Source: Yersinia nurmii
GTDB taxonomy: Bacteria; Pseudomonadota; Gammaproteobacteria; Enterobacterales; Enterobacteriaceae
Assembly: GCF_001112925.1 (NCBI RefSeq)
Contig: NZ_CPYD01000010.1
Span: 1-64,000, forward strand
Direction: 5' to 3'
Length of the DNA stretch: 64,000 bases
Position 1 is the stretch's first letter. Each line of letters starts with the position of its first letter. The position numbers and the translations under genes are program-made. Shown here one piece after another: positions 18,046 to 25,380 of this stretch. Under the pieces are notes generated by a model. The model was not told the origin of the DNA, did no database searches, and worked only from the letters and a program-made list of their open reading frames with translations.

Positions 18046-18608
18046 CAGGCGTGTCCTGCTTGAGGGGCGATATTGAAAATATTGATGCCCAGTTTATTGG
18101 CCGCTTGCTGCCATCGTTCGGCAATAGGCGTATGGAAAATGATATCGAGATCGGCCTCGATGGTTAACCAGGAATTCTCCAGCAGTTCCTGCTCCAACTG
18201 GCCTTTTTGCCAACCGGCATAACCTAGAGCCACCAGCACATTTTTCGGCTGTTCCGGCGTACCTAACGTTGCCAGTACGTCTTTGGATGTGGTGATCATG
18301 GTTTCTGGCGAAATGCGCACACTGGAGCCAAAACCTGGCTGTGGTGAATGCAGGATAAAACCGCGATCGTCAGCTAATGGGCCACCAGAAAGCACCGGCT
18401 TATCCAGCCGTATGGCGGGATCGCGTGGAGAAGGAGTGATTTTTAGTTTCTTCAGCACGGATTCCACAGTGAATTTTTCCACAGGTTTATTGATGACCAA
18501 ACCCATGGCACCGTCTTCATTGTGCTCGCAAATATATACCACCGAGCGCTTAAACTGAGGGTCCTGCAGTGAAGGCATAGCAATAAGGAAGTGATGCTGT
18601 AAATTCAT
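18045..18608 (-). CDS. yqgE: YqgE/AlgH family protein (UPF0301)
   Basis: A 187-aa cytoplasmic protein of the DUF179/AlgH family with typical segments [14 protein letters not shown] at the start, [10 protein letters not shown] and [15 protein letters not shown] in the middle. Function is not established; AlgH affects alginate production in Pseudomonas. It belongs to the conserved order rsmE-gshB-yqgE-ruvX. Confidence 0.94.
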   Translation of the reverse strand: MNLQHHFLIAMPSLQDPQFKRSVVYICEHNEDGAMGLVINKPVEKFTVESVLKKLKITPSPRDPAIRLDKPVLSGGPLADDRGFILHSPQPGFGSSVRISPETMITTSKDVLATLGTPEQPKNVLVALGYAGWQKGQLEQELLENSWLTIEADLDIIFHTPIAERWQQAANKLGINIFNIAPQAGHA

Positions 18609-18672
18609 TATGTTTTATAGGTAAGTCGCTGAAGTAAAAGATAAAAAGCCGCAGTTCGCGGATGAAAGTAAT

Positions 18673-18708
18673 AAAATGATGGGGTGCGGTCGTTGAAGCC
18701 GCAACCCC
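18673..18708 (-). terminator. Terminator downstream of gshB
   Basis: GGGGTGCGG (18681-18689) pairs with CCGCAACCCC (18699-18708) with one bulged base. On the minus strand the hairpin is followed by ATCATTTTATT. It lies 9 nt past the gshB stop. Confidence 0.6.
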
Positions 18709-18716
18709 AAGCAGAA

Positions 18717-19676
18717 TCAGGCTTTTTTATCAGCCAGGCGTTTTTCGATGGCATCCATCAACATACCGGTAACGGATACTTGAGGGAACGCGGCTTCGAT
18801 CTCGCGAGCGCAGGTTGGGCTAGTGACGTTAATTTCAGTCAAACGATCGCCAATGATGTCCAGACCGACAAAAATCAGCCCCTTTTCTTTCAACGTAGGA
18901 GCTACCGCACGAGCAATTTTCCAGTCGCTTTCGCTCAGTGGGCGGGCTTCGCCTCGGCCACCGGCAGCCAGATTGCCGCGGGTTTCGCCCTGCGCCGGAA
19001 TGCGCGCCAGACAGTAAGGCACCGGTTCGCCGTCCACCACCAAAATGCGTTTGTCGCCGTCGGTAATCGCTGGCAGGAAGTTTTGCGCCATGCAGAAGCG
19101 ACTGCCGTGTTCGGTCAGGGTTTCGATAATTACCGACAGGTTAGGATCGTCCTGTTTCACGCGGAAGATAGATGCGCCGCCCATGCCATCCAGTGGTTTC
19201 AAAATAATGTCACCGTGCTTCTGGTGGAATGTGCGGATATGCTCTTTGCTACGGCTAACCAGCGTATCCGGGGTTAACTCCGGGAACCAAGCGGTAAACA
19301 GTTTTTCGTTACAGTCACGTAGGCTTTGCGGTTTGTTGACGACCAGCGTGCCTTTGATCTCAGCGCGTTCCAGAATATAAGTGGCGTAAATATATTCGGT
19401 ATCAAACGGCGGATCTTTACGCATCAGGATAACGTCGAGATCGTGCAACGTCAGATCTTGCTCGCTACCGAAGCTGAACCACTGGTTTTTATCTTCTTTT
19501 ACGTTCAGTAAGCGAGTGCGGGCGCGGCCTTCACCGGCGTGGAGATAAAGGTCGTTCATCTCCATATAATGCAATTCGTAACCGCGGCGCTGTGCTTCCA
19601 TCAGCATGGCAAAGCTGGTGTCTTTTTTGATATTGATGGATGAGATAGGGTCCATCACGATGCCGAGCTTGATCAT
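18717..19676 (-). CDS. gshB: Glutathione synthetase
   Basis: Joins glycine to gamma-glutamylcysteine using ATP, the second step of glutathione synthesis. The 319-aa ATP-grasp enzyme shows LGIVMDPISSINIKKD at the N-terminus, ILKPLDGMGGASIFR in the ATP-grasp loop, and EINVTSPTCAREIE with the metal-binding Asn near the C-terminus. It follows rsmE with an 11-nt gap. Confidence 0.96.
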   Translation of the reverse strand: MIKLGIVMDPISSINIKKDTSFAMLMEAQRRGYELHYMEMNDLYLHAGEGRARTRLLNVKEDKNQWFSFGSEQDLTLHDLDVILMRKDPPFDTEYIYATYILERAEIKGTLVVNKPQSLRDCNEKLFTAWFPELTPDTLVSRSKEHIRTFHQKHGDIILKPLDGMGGASIFRVKQDDPNLSVIIETLTEHGSRFCMAQNFLPAITDGDKRILVVDGEPVPYCLARIPAQGETRGNLAAGGRGEARPLSESDWKIARAVAPTLKEKGLIFVGLDIIGDRLTEINVTSPTCAREIEAAFPQVSVTGMLMDAIEKRLADKKA

Positions 19677-19687
19677 TCTTTTCTCCT

Positions 19688-20419
19688 TTAACCCAGATCG
19701 CCGAAACGCACTTGTAAGGCAGTGATTGCGGTGAGCGCTGTCGTTTCTGTACGCAAAACGCGTGGCCCCAGCAGGATATCAGTAAATCCGTGGCGTGAGG
19801 TCATCTCAATTTCGTCGGCGGTTAAACCACCTTCCGGGCCGATTAACAGGCGGACTTTATCCACCGGCAGCGGCAGCGTATTAATGCTGTTGCTGGCTCG
19901 CGGGTGCAGATTTAGCTTCAGGCTATCATCCTGTTCGGCGCACCAAGCCTCTAACTGCATAGCTTCACGGATTTCCGGTAGAGTGTTGCGACCACACTGT
20001 TCGCAGGCAGCAATGGCGATTTTTTGCCATTGTTGAATTTTCTTAGCCAAACGCTCGCCGTCCAGCTTGACTCCGCAACGCTCTGAAAACAGTGGTGTAA
20101 TTACGTTCACACCCAATTCGATGGATTTTTGGATCGTAAATTCCATCTTTTCGCCGCGAGAAATAACCTGCCCGAGATGCAAATTCAGCGGGGATTCCCG
20201 ATCTTCAACCACGGCGTCGCCGAGGCGAACTCGAACGCTTTTTTTATCCACGCGAATGATTTCTGCGCTGAATATCTGATTGCTACCGTCGAAAAGCTGT
20301 AGGCTTTGCCCTTCGCTCATGCGTAACACGCGGCCTACGTGATTGGCGGCGTCATCGCTGAGAGCCAGTTCAGAATGAGCCGACAGCGGCTGCGGATGAT
20401 AAATGCGGGGTATACGCAT
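19688..20419 (-). CDS. rsmE: 16S rRNA (uracil-1498-N3)-methyltransferase
   Basis: Methylates U1498 at the decoding site of 16S rRNA. The 243-aa SPOUT-class enzyme has an N-terminal PUA-like domain ([12 protein letters not shown]) and the C-terminal trefoil knot with [14 protein letters not shown] and [16 protein letters not shown] at 20419. Upstream of gshB in the usual enterobacterial order. Confidence 0.96.
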   Translation of the reverse strand: MRIPRIYHPQPLSAHSELALSDDAANHVGRVLRMSEGQSLQLFDGSNQIFSAEIIRVDKKSVRVRLGDAVVEDRESPLNLHLGQVISRGEKMEFTIQKSIELGVNVITPLFSERCGVKLDGERLAKKIQQWQKIAIAACEQCGRNTLPEIREAMQLEAWCAEQDDSLKLNLHPRASNSINTLPLPVDKVRLLIGPEGGLTADEIEMTSRHGFTDILLGPRVLRTETTALTAITALQVRFGDLG

Positions 20420-20553
20420 GGGTGTGCTCTTGGTTCCGTAACGAAAATTTCACCGCGCCGTTCGTTGGTTAACGACGCGAAATAAAAGGCTGCCCGCAGA
20501 ATAACAGAGTGGCGGGGATATCGACCAATGGGGATATCAGCCAATATAGTAGG

Positions 20554-21261
20554 TTAGCTTTTTTGCTGCTGGCAAGCTTGTTGTACATAAGGATTATGAT
20601 TGCCCTGTACTTTGGCAATGCGCTCGTCACGCTGGCATTCCCAATTGTCAACCGGATACTGGCGATCCCAAACCTCAAACAGCTTGGTCTGCTGGCTGGA
20701 TAGGCGAAGTTGATATTGATCGCGCATATAGAAGTAGGTACGGGCAATAGCACCACGCGCGCGCGCCGGTGGTTCCGCCTGCTTGTTTTTGAAATCGACC
20801 TTCATCGCACATTGACCATATTGACCTTCGCCACCTTTCCATTGGCTGTACATGAAGTTATTGCGGTCTCCATTCACTTCGCCAATGGCTGGCTGCAAAT
20901 TGTGCAGGTCGGTTTCAATTTGACGGTAAACCGCATCTTTATTGCAGTTTTTACGGCCGCCCTCTTGCCAGCATTGGCGCTGATGCCCAAATTGCCAAGC
21001 CGGAACCACATGTTCCCACTCGATACGCTCGGCCCGCTGCGCGTTTTTACGTACCTGATAGCCGCAGCTGTTCAGATCGGGAAGCCCTTTTTTGCCTTGC
21101 CACTGAATCTGGCAGCCACAGTAAAAACTGCCGGGAGCGTCTTGATGGATCTTAGCGGCGGCGGTTTTGGCTTGCGAGAAGTTGTTGATATTTTGGCTAT
21201 AACTGACGGATGAGAATAGCGGAGAAGAGCAAACCAGAACCAATAGAATTTTGCGTAACAT
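20554..21261 (-). CDS. endA: Periplasmic endonuclease I
   Basis: A nonspecific double-strand DNase exported to the periplasm. The 235-aa precursor has a signal peptide ([22 protein letters not shown], then QNINNF). The His-Me-finger motif is seen as [14 protein letters not shown] with [12 protein letters not shown], and many cysteines can form disulfides. It is followed downstream by rsmE and preceded by sprT, as in E. coli. Confidence 0.95.
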   Translation of the reverse strand: MLRKILLVLVCSSPLFSSVSYSQNINNFSQAKTAAAKIHQDAPGSFYCGCQIQWQGKKGLPDLNSCGYQVRKNAQRAERIEWEHVVPAWQFGHQRQCWQEGGRKNCNKDAVYRQIETDLHNLQPAIGEVNGDRNNFMYSQWKGGEGQYGQCAMKVDFKNKQAEPPARARGAIARTYFYMRDQYQLRLSSQQTKLFEVWDRQYPVDNWECQRDERIAKVQGNHNPYVQQACQQQKS

Positions 21262-21359
21262 GTTCCAAAACGACCTAAATATGGAAAAGCACGCAGATTA
21301 TAGAAAGTTATCGGCTCAGGCAAACAAAGATCTGGTTTTTTATACAGTAAATCCAATAA

Positions 21360-21872
21360 CTAAGATGTTTCTGTAGTGGTATATTGCAGTTTTTCACCGC
21401 AGTAACGGCAGCGATATTCACTCTCTCCGCGTAGCACCCGATTATGGCGGCGCACCGTCAGTTGGTGAAGTTGGCAGGCACAGCGATAGGGGAAGGTTTT
21501 GCTCTGCACCGAGGCGATTTCAAACTTATGTGTGCGACTGGCAGGAACTTGCAGCACGCTTTCCATCATCCAGCGCCACTCTTTACCGTGGGGTGCCACG
21601 CGACCAAACCGACGAAATACCAGCAAGTGAGCCAGTTCATGAGGCACCACTTCGTCGATAAATGTCTGTTTGTTTTCCAGCAGCAATACCGGATTCAGGC
21701 GAATTTCCCAAGACTGCAGGTAAGCGCTACCGGCGCTAGTCCCGCGTTGGTGATAGTTGATTTTTGGCTCTGGATATTGGGTTCCCAGATGCTGGTTGGC
21801 TAGTTGCAGCTTCCGGCGCAGACACTGCATAACCCCTTGTTGCAGGGCGATAGGAATTCTTAGTGAGCTCAT
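21360..21872 (-). CDS. sprT: SprT family zinc metalloprotease-like protein
   Basis: A 170-aa protein with the zincin motif HELAH (in [15 protein letters not shown]) near residue 80 and a C-terminal zinc-ribbon (CACQLH and CRYCGEK). Homologous to the SprT domain of eukaryotic Spartan proteases; the bacterial role is not settled. ATG at 21872, divergent from the regulator gene at 22001. Confidence 0.94.
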   Translation of the reverse strand: MSSLRIPIALQQGVMQCLRRKLQLANQHLGTQYPEPKINYHQRGTSAGSAYLQSWEIRLNPVLLLENKQTFIDEVVPHELAHLLVFRRFGRVAPHGKEWRWMMESVLQVPASRTHKFEIASVQSKTFPYRCACQLHQLTVRRHNRVLRGESEYRCRYCGEKLQYTTTETS

Positions 21873-21939
21873 AGAGCGGAAGAATAGTGTGACGGAAACA
21901 CAGATGCAAGCGACCTGTTCAGTCCTGAGAGCACGAATT

Positions 21940-21976
21940 ACATATTATAAAATTATATTATATGTTTTTATATAAT
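21940..21976. promoter_or_regulatory. AT-rich palindromic operator and promoter of the BigR-YeeE operon
   Basis: A 26-nt near-palindrome (21940-21965) begins ACATAT and ends ATATGT and is symmetric at 22 of 26 positions. It is followed by a TATAAT -10-like hexamer at 21971-21976, 25 nt before the regulator ATG. An AT-rich palindrome over the promoter is what BigR/SqrR-type ArsR repressors usually bind, so autorepression is inferred. Confidence 0.6.
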
Positions 21977-22000
21977 GAATGTGAGATAGCAGGGCGTAAC

Positions 22001-22339
22001 ATGAGCAGCAAAGACACACTGAGTCTCAATTTGATGAAAATGGCAGCGGCTGAAGCCTGCGGCACCTTGCGTATGCTGGCAAACGAAGACCGTTTGTTAT
22101 TGCTGTGCCAAATCAGTCAGGGGGAAAAATCCGTCGGCGAGCTGGAAACCTTGCTGAATATTCATCAACCGACGCTTTCCCAGCAGCTTGGGGCCTTGAG
22201 AAACGAAGGGCTGGTGACGACGCGAAGGGAAGGGAAACGCATTTATTACTCCATCGCAGATCGACGGATTCTGGCGATTTTACACACGCTATACGAGCTT
22301 TACTGTCCAAAAGAAGGAGAGGGGATTCATGAACATTGA
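22001..22339 (+). CDS. ArsR-family transcriptional regulator, BigR/SqrR/YgaV type
   Basis: A 112-aa winged-helix regulator. The recognition helix region is HQPTLSQQLGALRNEGLV followed by the wing RREGKRIYYSI. Two cysteines sit where BigR/YgaV sensors carry theirs: Cys36 in LLLLCQISQGE and Cys102 in LYELYCP. In that family persulfides form a disulfide or polysulfide bridge that releases DNA, so a reactive-sulfur sensor is inferred. A third cysteine (Cys20) is extra. The frame begins at 21962 inside the palindrome, so the ATG at 22001 is preferred. It overlaps the next gene by 11 nt. Confidence 0.88.
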   Translation: MSSKDTLSLNLMKMAAAEACGTLRMLANEDRLLLLCQISQGEKSVGELETLLNIHQPTLSQQLGALRNEGLVTTRREGKRIYYSIADRRILAILHTLYELYCPKEGEGIHEH

Positions 22340-22760
22340 TTGGATGAATTTTACACCGTATTCGGCTGCGGTGGGAGGCGTCATATTAGGCTGCGCAGTG
22401 GCGTTATTTTGGGTATTCAACGGAAGAATTACGGGTATCAGCGGTATTCTTGGCGGCTTATTAGCCGGGAAAAAGGGGGATATTAGTTGGCGATTGACGT
22501 TCCTGATTGGCCTGATTATTTCCCCGTTAGTTTATGCGTTGTTTTTACCTTTGCCAGCGATTCAGATTGATGCCGATATCGGAACACTGGTAGCTGCGGG
22601 TTTATTGGTGGGTATTGGCACCCGCTATGGTTCGGGCTGCACCAGCGGTCATGGCGTCTGTGGCTTATCGCGTTTTTCCCTGCGTTCGCTGGCGGCGACC
22701 TTAAGTTTCATGCTGGGCGGTTTTTTCACAGTGTGGCTAATTCGCCACGTATTGGCATAG
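22329..22760 (+). CDS. YeeE/YedE family membrane protein, first half (PmpA-like)
   Basis: A 143-aa inner-membrane protein with about four hydrophobic helices. Its central motif GSGCTSGHGVCGLSRFS holds the cysteines typical of YeeE/YedE (PF04143) transporters, which move thiosulfate in the full-length YeeE. Here the fold is split over two genes. It starts inside the upstream regulator gene (GGAGAGGGG precedes the ATG) and is followed by its partner after 13 nt. Import or export of sulfane sulfur under the upstream regulator is the likely role, by family knowledge. Confidence 0.88.
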   Translation: MNIDWMNFTPYSAAVGGVILGCAVALFWVFNGRITGISGILGGLLAGKKGDISWRLTFLIGLIISPLVYALFLPLPAIQIDADIGTLVAAGLLVGIGTRYGSGCTSGHGVCGLSRFSLRSLAATLSFMLGGFFTVWLIRHVLA

Positions 22761-22773
22761 ATAAGGCAGGAAA

Positions 22774-23202
22774 ATGAAACAGTTGTTTTCTCTATTGGCC
22801 GGACTGATTTTCGGGCTGGGACTGATTGTCGCAGGTATGGCAAATCCGGCTAAAGTGCTGGGTTTTCTCGATATTAGCGGTCTGTGGGATCCGTCCCTAG
22901 GGCTGGTGATGGCCGGAGCCATTCTGGTAGGCACATTAGTCTTTTTCCTGACTCGGAGGCGCTCTATAAGCTTGTTGGGACTTCCAATGCAGTTGCCAAC
23001 GGCAACGCAAATCGATAGGCGCTTGATTGGTGGTAGCCTGCTATTTGGGGTGGGTTGGGGATTGGCCGGTATTTGCCCTGGCCCGGCGCTGGTGTTAGTC
23101 GGTGCGGGTGTGGGAAAAGGCATGATCTTCGCATTGGCGATGGTGGCGGGAATGATGATTTTTAGCCTGATTGAACGGGCTAGAGCCAATCGTCAGGCAT
23201 AA
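22774..23202 (+). CDS. YeeE/YedE family membrane protein, second half (PmpB-like, DUF6691)
   Basis: A 142-aa membrane protein with four or five hydrophobic helices and the family motifs LIVAGMANPAKVLGFLD near residue 20 and GWGLAGICPGPALVLVG near residue 95. It complements the preceding gene to make a two-subunit YeeE-like transporter. GGCAGG precedes the ATG. A strong bidirectional terminator closes the operon. Confidence 0.88.
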   Translation: MKQLFSLLAGLIFGLGLIVAGMANPAKVLGFLDISGLWDPSLGLVMAGAILVGTLVFFLTRRRSISLLGLPMQLPTATQIDRRLIGGSLLFGVGWGLAGICPGPALVLVGAGVGKGMIFALAMVAGMMIFSLIERARANRQA

Positions 23203-23225
23203 AAAACCCCGGAAACCGGGGTTTT
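23203..23225. terminator. Bidirectional terminator between the YeeE operon and metK
   Basis: A perfect 10-bp stem AAAACCCCGG/CCGGGGTTTT with an AAA loop overlaps the last base region after the upstream stop and faces metK, giving A/T runs on both sides. Confidence 0.9.
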
Positions 23226-23251
23226 AACTTGATGCATGAAAGGTCTGGAAC

Positions 23252-24406
23252 TTATTTCAGGCCAGCCGCATCACGCAGCAGTTCGGCTTTGTCGGTCGCT
23301 TCCCAAGGGAAGTGCTCACGGCCAAAGTGACCATAGGATGCGGTTTCACGGTAGATTGGTTTCAACAGGTCCAGCATCTGAATCAGACCGTATGGACGCA
23401 GGTCGAAGAACTCGCGAACCAGCAGAGTCAGTTGCTCTGGAGCCACTTTCTCTGTCCCAAAGGTTTCCACCATGATGGACGTCGGTTCTGCTACGCCGAT
23501 AGCGTAAGAAACCTGAATTTCACAGCGATCGGCTAGGCCAGCAGCAACGATGTTTTTCGCTACATAACGCGCAGCGTATGCCGCTGAACGGTCAACCTTG
23601 GACGGATCTTTACCGGAGAACGCGCCGCCACCGTGACGAGCCATGCCGCCGTAGGTATCAACGATAATTTTACGACCAGTCAGACCGCAGTCGCCCATTG
23701 GGCCACCGATTACGAAACGGCCGGTTGGGTTGATGAAGAATTTGGTGTTGGCAGAAAGCCATTCAGCAGGCAGAACCGGCTTGATGATTTCTTCCATAAC
23801 TGCTTCTTGCAGCTCTTTTTGCGCGATGTCTTCAGAATGCTGAGTAGACAGGACCACCGCATCAATACCGACAATTTTGTTGTCTTCGTATTGGAAAGTC
23901 ACCTGGCTTTTTGCATCTGGACGCAGCCAAGGCAGCGTACCGTTTTTACGCACTTCAGACTGACGCTGAACCAAACGGTGCGCGTAAGTAATAGGTGCTG
24001 GCATCAAAACATCGGTTTCGTTGCTGGCGTAGCCAAACATCAGGCCTTGGTCGCCAGCGCCTTGCTCCAACGGATCGGCACGGTCAACGCCCTGATTGAT
24101 ATCAGGGGATTGTTTACCGATAGCGCTCAGAACGGCACAAGAGTTAGCATCAAAACCCATTTCGGAATTAACGTAACCAATCTCACGGATGGTATTACGC
24201 GTAATTTCTTCAATATCTACCCAAGCGCTGGTGGTGATTTCACCGCCAACCATGACCATGCCGGTTTTGACATAGGTCTCACAGGCGACTCGCGCCTTAG
24301 GATCTTGCTCCAGAATCGCGTCAAGTACGGCGTCGGAAATCTGGTCGGCAATTTTATCTGGATGCCCTTCGGAGACAGATTCTGATGTGAAAAGGTGTTT
24401 AGCCAT
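23252..24406 (-). CDS. metK: S-adenosylmethionine synthetase
   Basis: Makes S-adenosylmethionine from methionine and ATP. The 384-aa protein starts [19 protein letters not shown] and has the ATP/metal motifs [12 protein letters not shown] and [19 protein letters not shown]. The frame runs 12 codons further upstream to 24442, but the start at 24406 matches the family. SAM supplies aminopropyl groups for spermidine, which links it to the decarboxylase genes around it. A run of MetJ-like octamers lies about 190 nt upstream. Confidence 0.97.
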   Translation of the reverse strand: MAKHLFTSESVSEGHPDKIADQISDAVLDAILEQDPKARVACETYVKTGMVMVGGEITTSAWVDIEEITRNTIREIGYVNSEMGFDANSCAVLSAIGKQSPDINQGVDRADPLEQGAGDQGLMFGYASNETDVLMPAPITYAHRLVQRQSEVRKNGTLPWLRPDAKSQVTFQYEDNKIVGIDAVVLSTQHSEDIAQKELQEAVMEEIIKPVLPAEWLSANTKFFINPTGRFVIGGPMGDCGLTGRKIIVDTYGGMARHGGGAFSGKDPSKVDRSAAYAARYVAKNIVAAGLADRCEIQVSYAIGVAEPTSIMVETFGTEKVAPEQLTLLVREFFDLRPYGLIQMLDLLKPIYRETASYGHFGREHFPWEATDKAELLRDAAGLK

Positions 24407-24596
24407 TTTATTCTTTACCTTGGTATTCGGGTGAAAAATCACTGCATAGCGTTAAGGAGTGAGCCGGTGGTGCATATCAATACGCTCGCTTCCTGACTCT
24501 GGCGTCCTGCAACGCTCCCTTAGGCAAAGCCTCAAGCAGTCATTAAAAAAAACAGAGCCTGTAGCGGCCTACAATCCTATTCCATATTTGTAGTAT

Positions 24597-24620
24597 GGAC
24601 GGATTAACATCTGGACGTCT
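24597..24620. promoter_or_regulatory. Probable MetJ operator (met boxes) of metK
   Basis: Three tandem octamers, GGACGGAT, TAACATCT and GGACGTCT, match the met box AGACGTCT at 5, 5 and 7 of 8 positions. MetJ binds tandem boxes cooperatively, and metK is a MetJ target in enterobacteria. Position upstream of metK supports the call; the two outer boxes are weak. Confidence 0.6.
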
Positions 24621-24968
24621 ATTTTAGGTCACCTTTCAGCTTTATTGCCAGCCCTTTTTAACATCAGATAACGCTTAGTGAGCTTTGGTGGCAAATTTTT
24701 TACCTATTGAAACAGTTGTTCGACCATTTTCATTTTGCATTTTCCCTCTGTTCTAGGTATAAACTGCGCGCGCAGCTTATTTGATACGCAATGATGAAGA
24801 TGGCATAGAATGGCATTGGCTCATTGTTTAATGGCGAGAGTTAGCGGTGAAAATCCCGTTAGCGACATTGGCATTATCAGCGGCGTCATCAAACTGTTAC
24901 TTTATCTTGTTTATTAATAAGTCTTGTTCGTTCAATCGTGAACGACATGCGTGGAGGTGGTTGGATTA

Positions 24969-25112
24969 ATGATCCGTTGTCTACTGGTTGCTGCACATCA
25001 ACAGCTGCGTCGTTCTGACGTTCAATCCCCCCTTGCAACCTTCCTTTCTTGTATACCATCAACCCGATGTTACACCCATATGGGTGCTACTCAGGATTCG
25101 CGGGCAGGTTAA
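24969..25112 (+). CDS. Possible 47-aa leader ORF upstream of speA
   Basis: An ATG 8 nt after GGAGGTGG opens a 47-codon frame ending in TAA, about 270 nt before speA. The peptide begins MIRCLLVAAHQQLRRSD and contains several arginines and cysteines. It does not resemble E. coli YqgB as remembered. An inverted repeat lies just before its ribosome-binding site and a 14-bp palindrome inside it. It may be a translated regulatory leader for arginine decarboxylase; this is inference. Confidence 0.4.
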   Translation: MIRCLLVAAHQQLRRSDVQSPLATFLSCIPSTRCYTHMGATQDSRAG

Positions 25113-25334
25113 CGGTCGCCTGAAGTACTGAATCCGGTTCGCCTGCCGTCTGTTTTTCAGATTTGGGCTGCATCCGATTCACGAAATCTCAATACGTATG
25201 TGTTGTTAAACGTATTTTACATTTAAACGTGTTTTACAATTATCTGAGTGATAACTCGCGGTCGTGCGGCGCTTTGTTAGCGTATTATTCCGCCTAAAGG
25301 GTGCGCACATGGGTTGTCCTTGCAGGTTGTAGCT

Positions 25335-25366
25335 GCGATAGTGGCTGACTTTATCGTCAGTATCGC
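25335..25366 (+). promoter_or_regulatory. Hairpin next to the speA ribosome-binding site
   Basis: GCGATA pairs with TATCGC and CTGAC with GTCAG, with a 4-nt bulge, forming a hairpin that ends 4 nt before the GAGGCG Shine-Dalgarno of speA. A 7-codon mini-ORF (25309-25332) ends just before it. The layout could influence initiation at speA. Confidence 0.4.
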
Positions 25367-25380
25367 AATAGAGGCGAATT

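Larger units (their letters stand above)
24407..25380. promoter_or_regulatory. Long divergent region between metK and speA
   Basis: About 970 bases between divergent genes. Visible contents: MetJ-like octamers (24597-24620), a GC-rich near-palindrome (24759-24780), an inverted repeat TCGTTCA/TGAACGA (24928-24945), a short ORF with a strong Shine-Dalgarno (24969-25112) containing the palindrome CACCCATATGGGTG (25073-25086), a 15-nt direct repeat (25206-25220 and 25223-25237), and a hairpin just before the speA start (25335-25366). E. coli has yqgB and yqgD here; I see nothing recognisable as either. Confidence 0.5.

Noticed and set aside
23633..24385. 250-aa plus-strand ORF
   Set aside because: It is the antisense shadow of metK, which has full family conservation.
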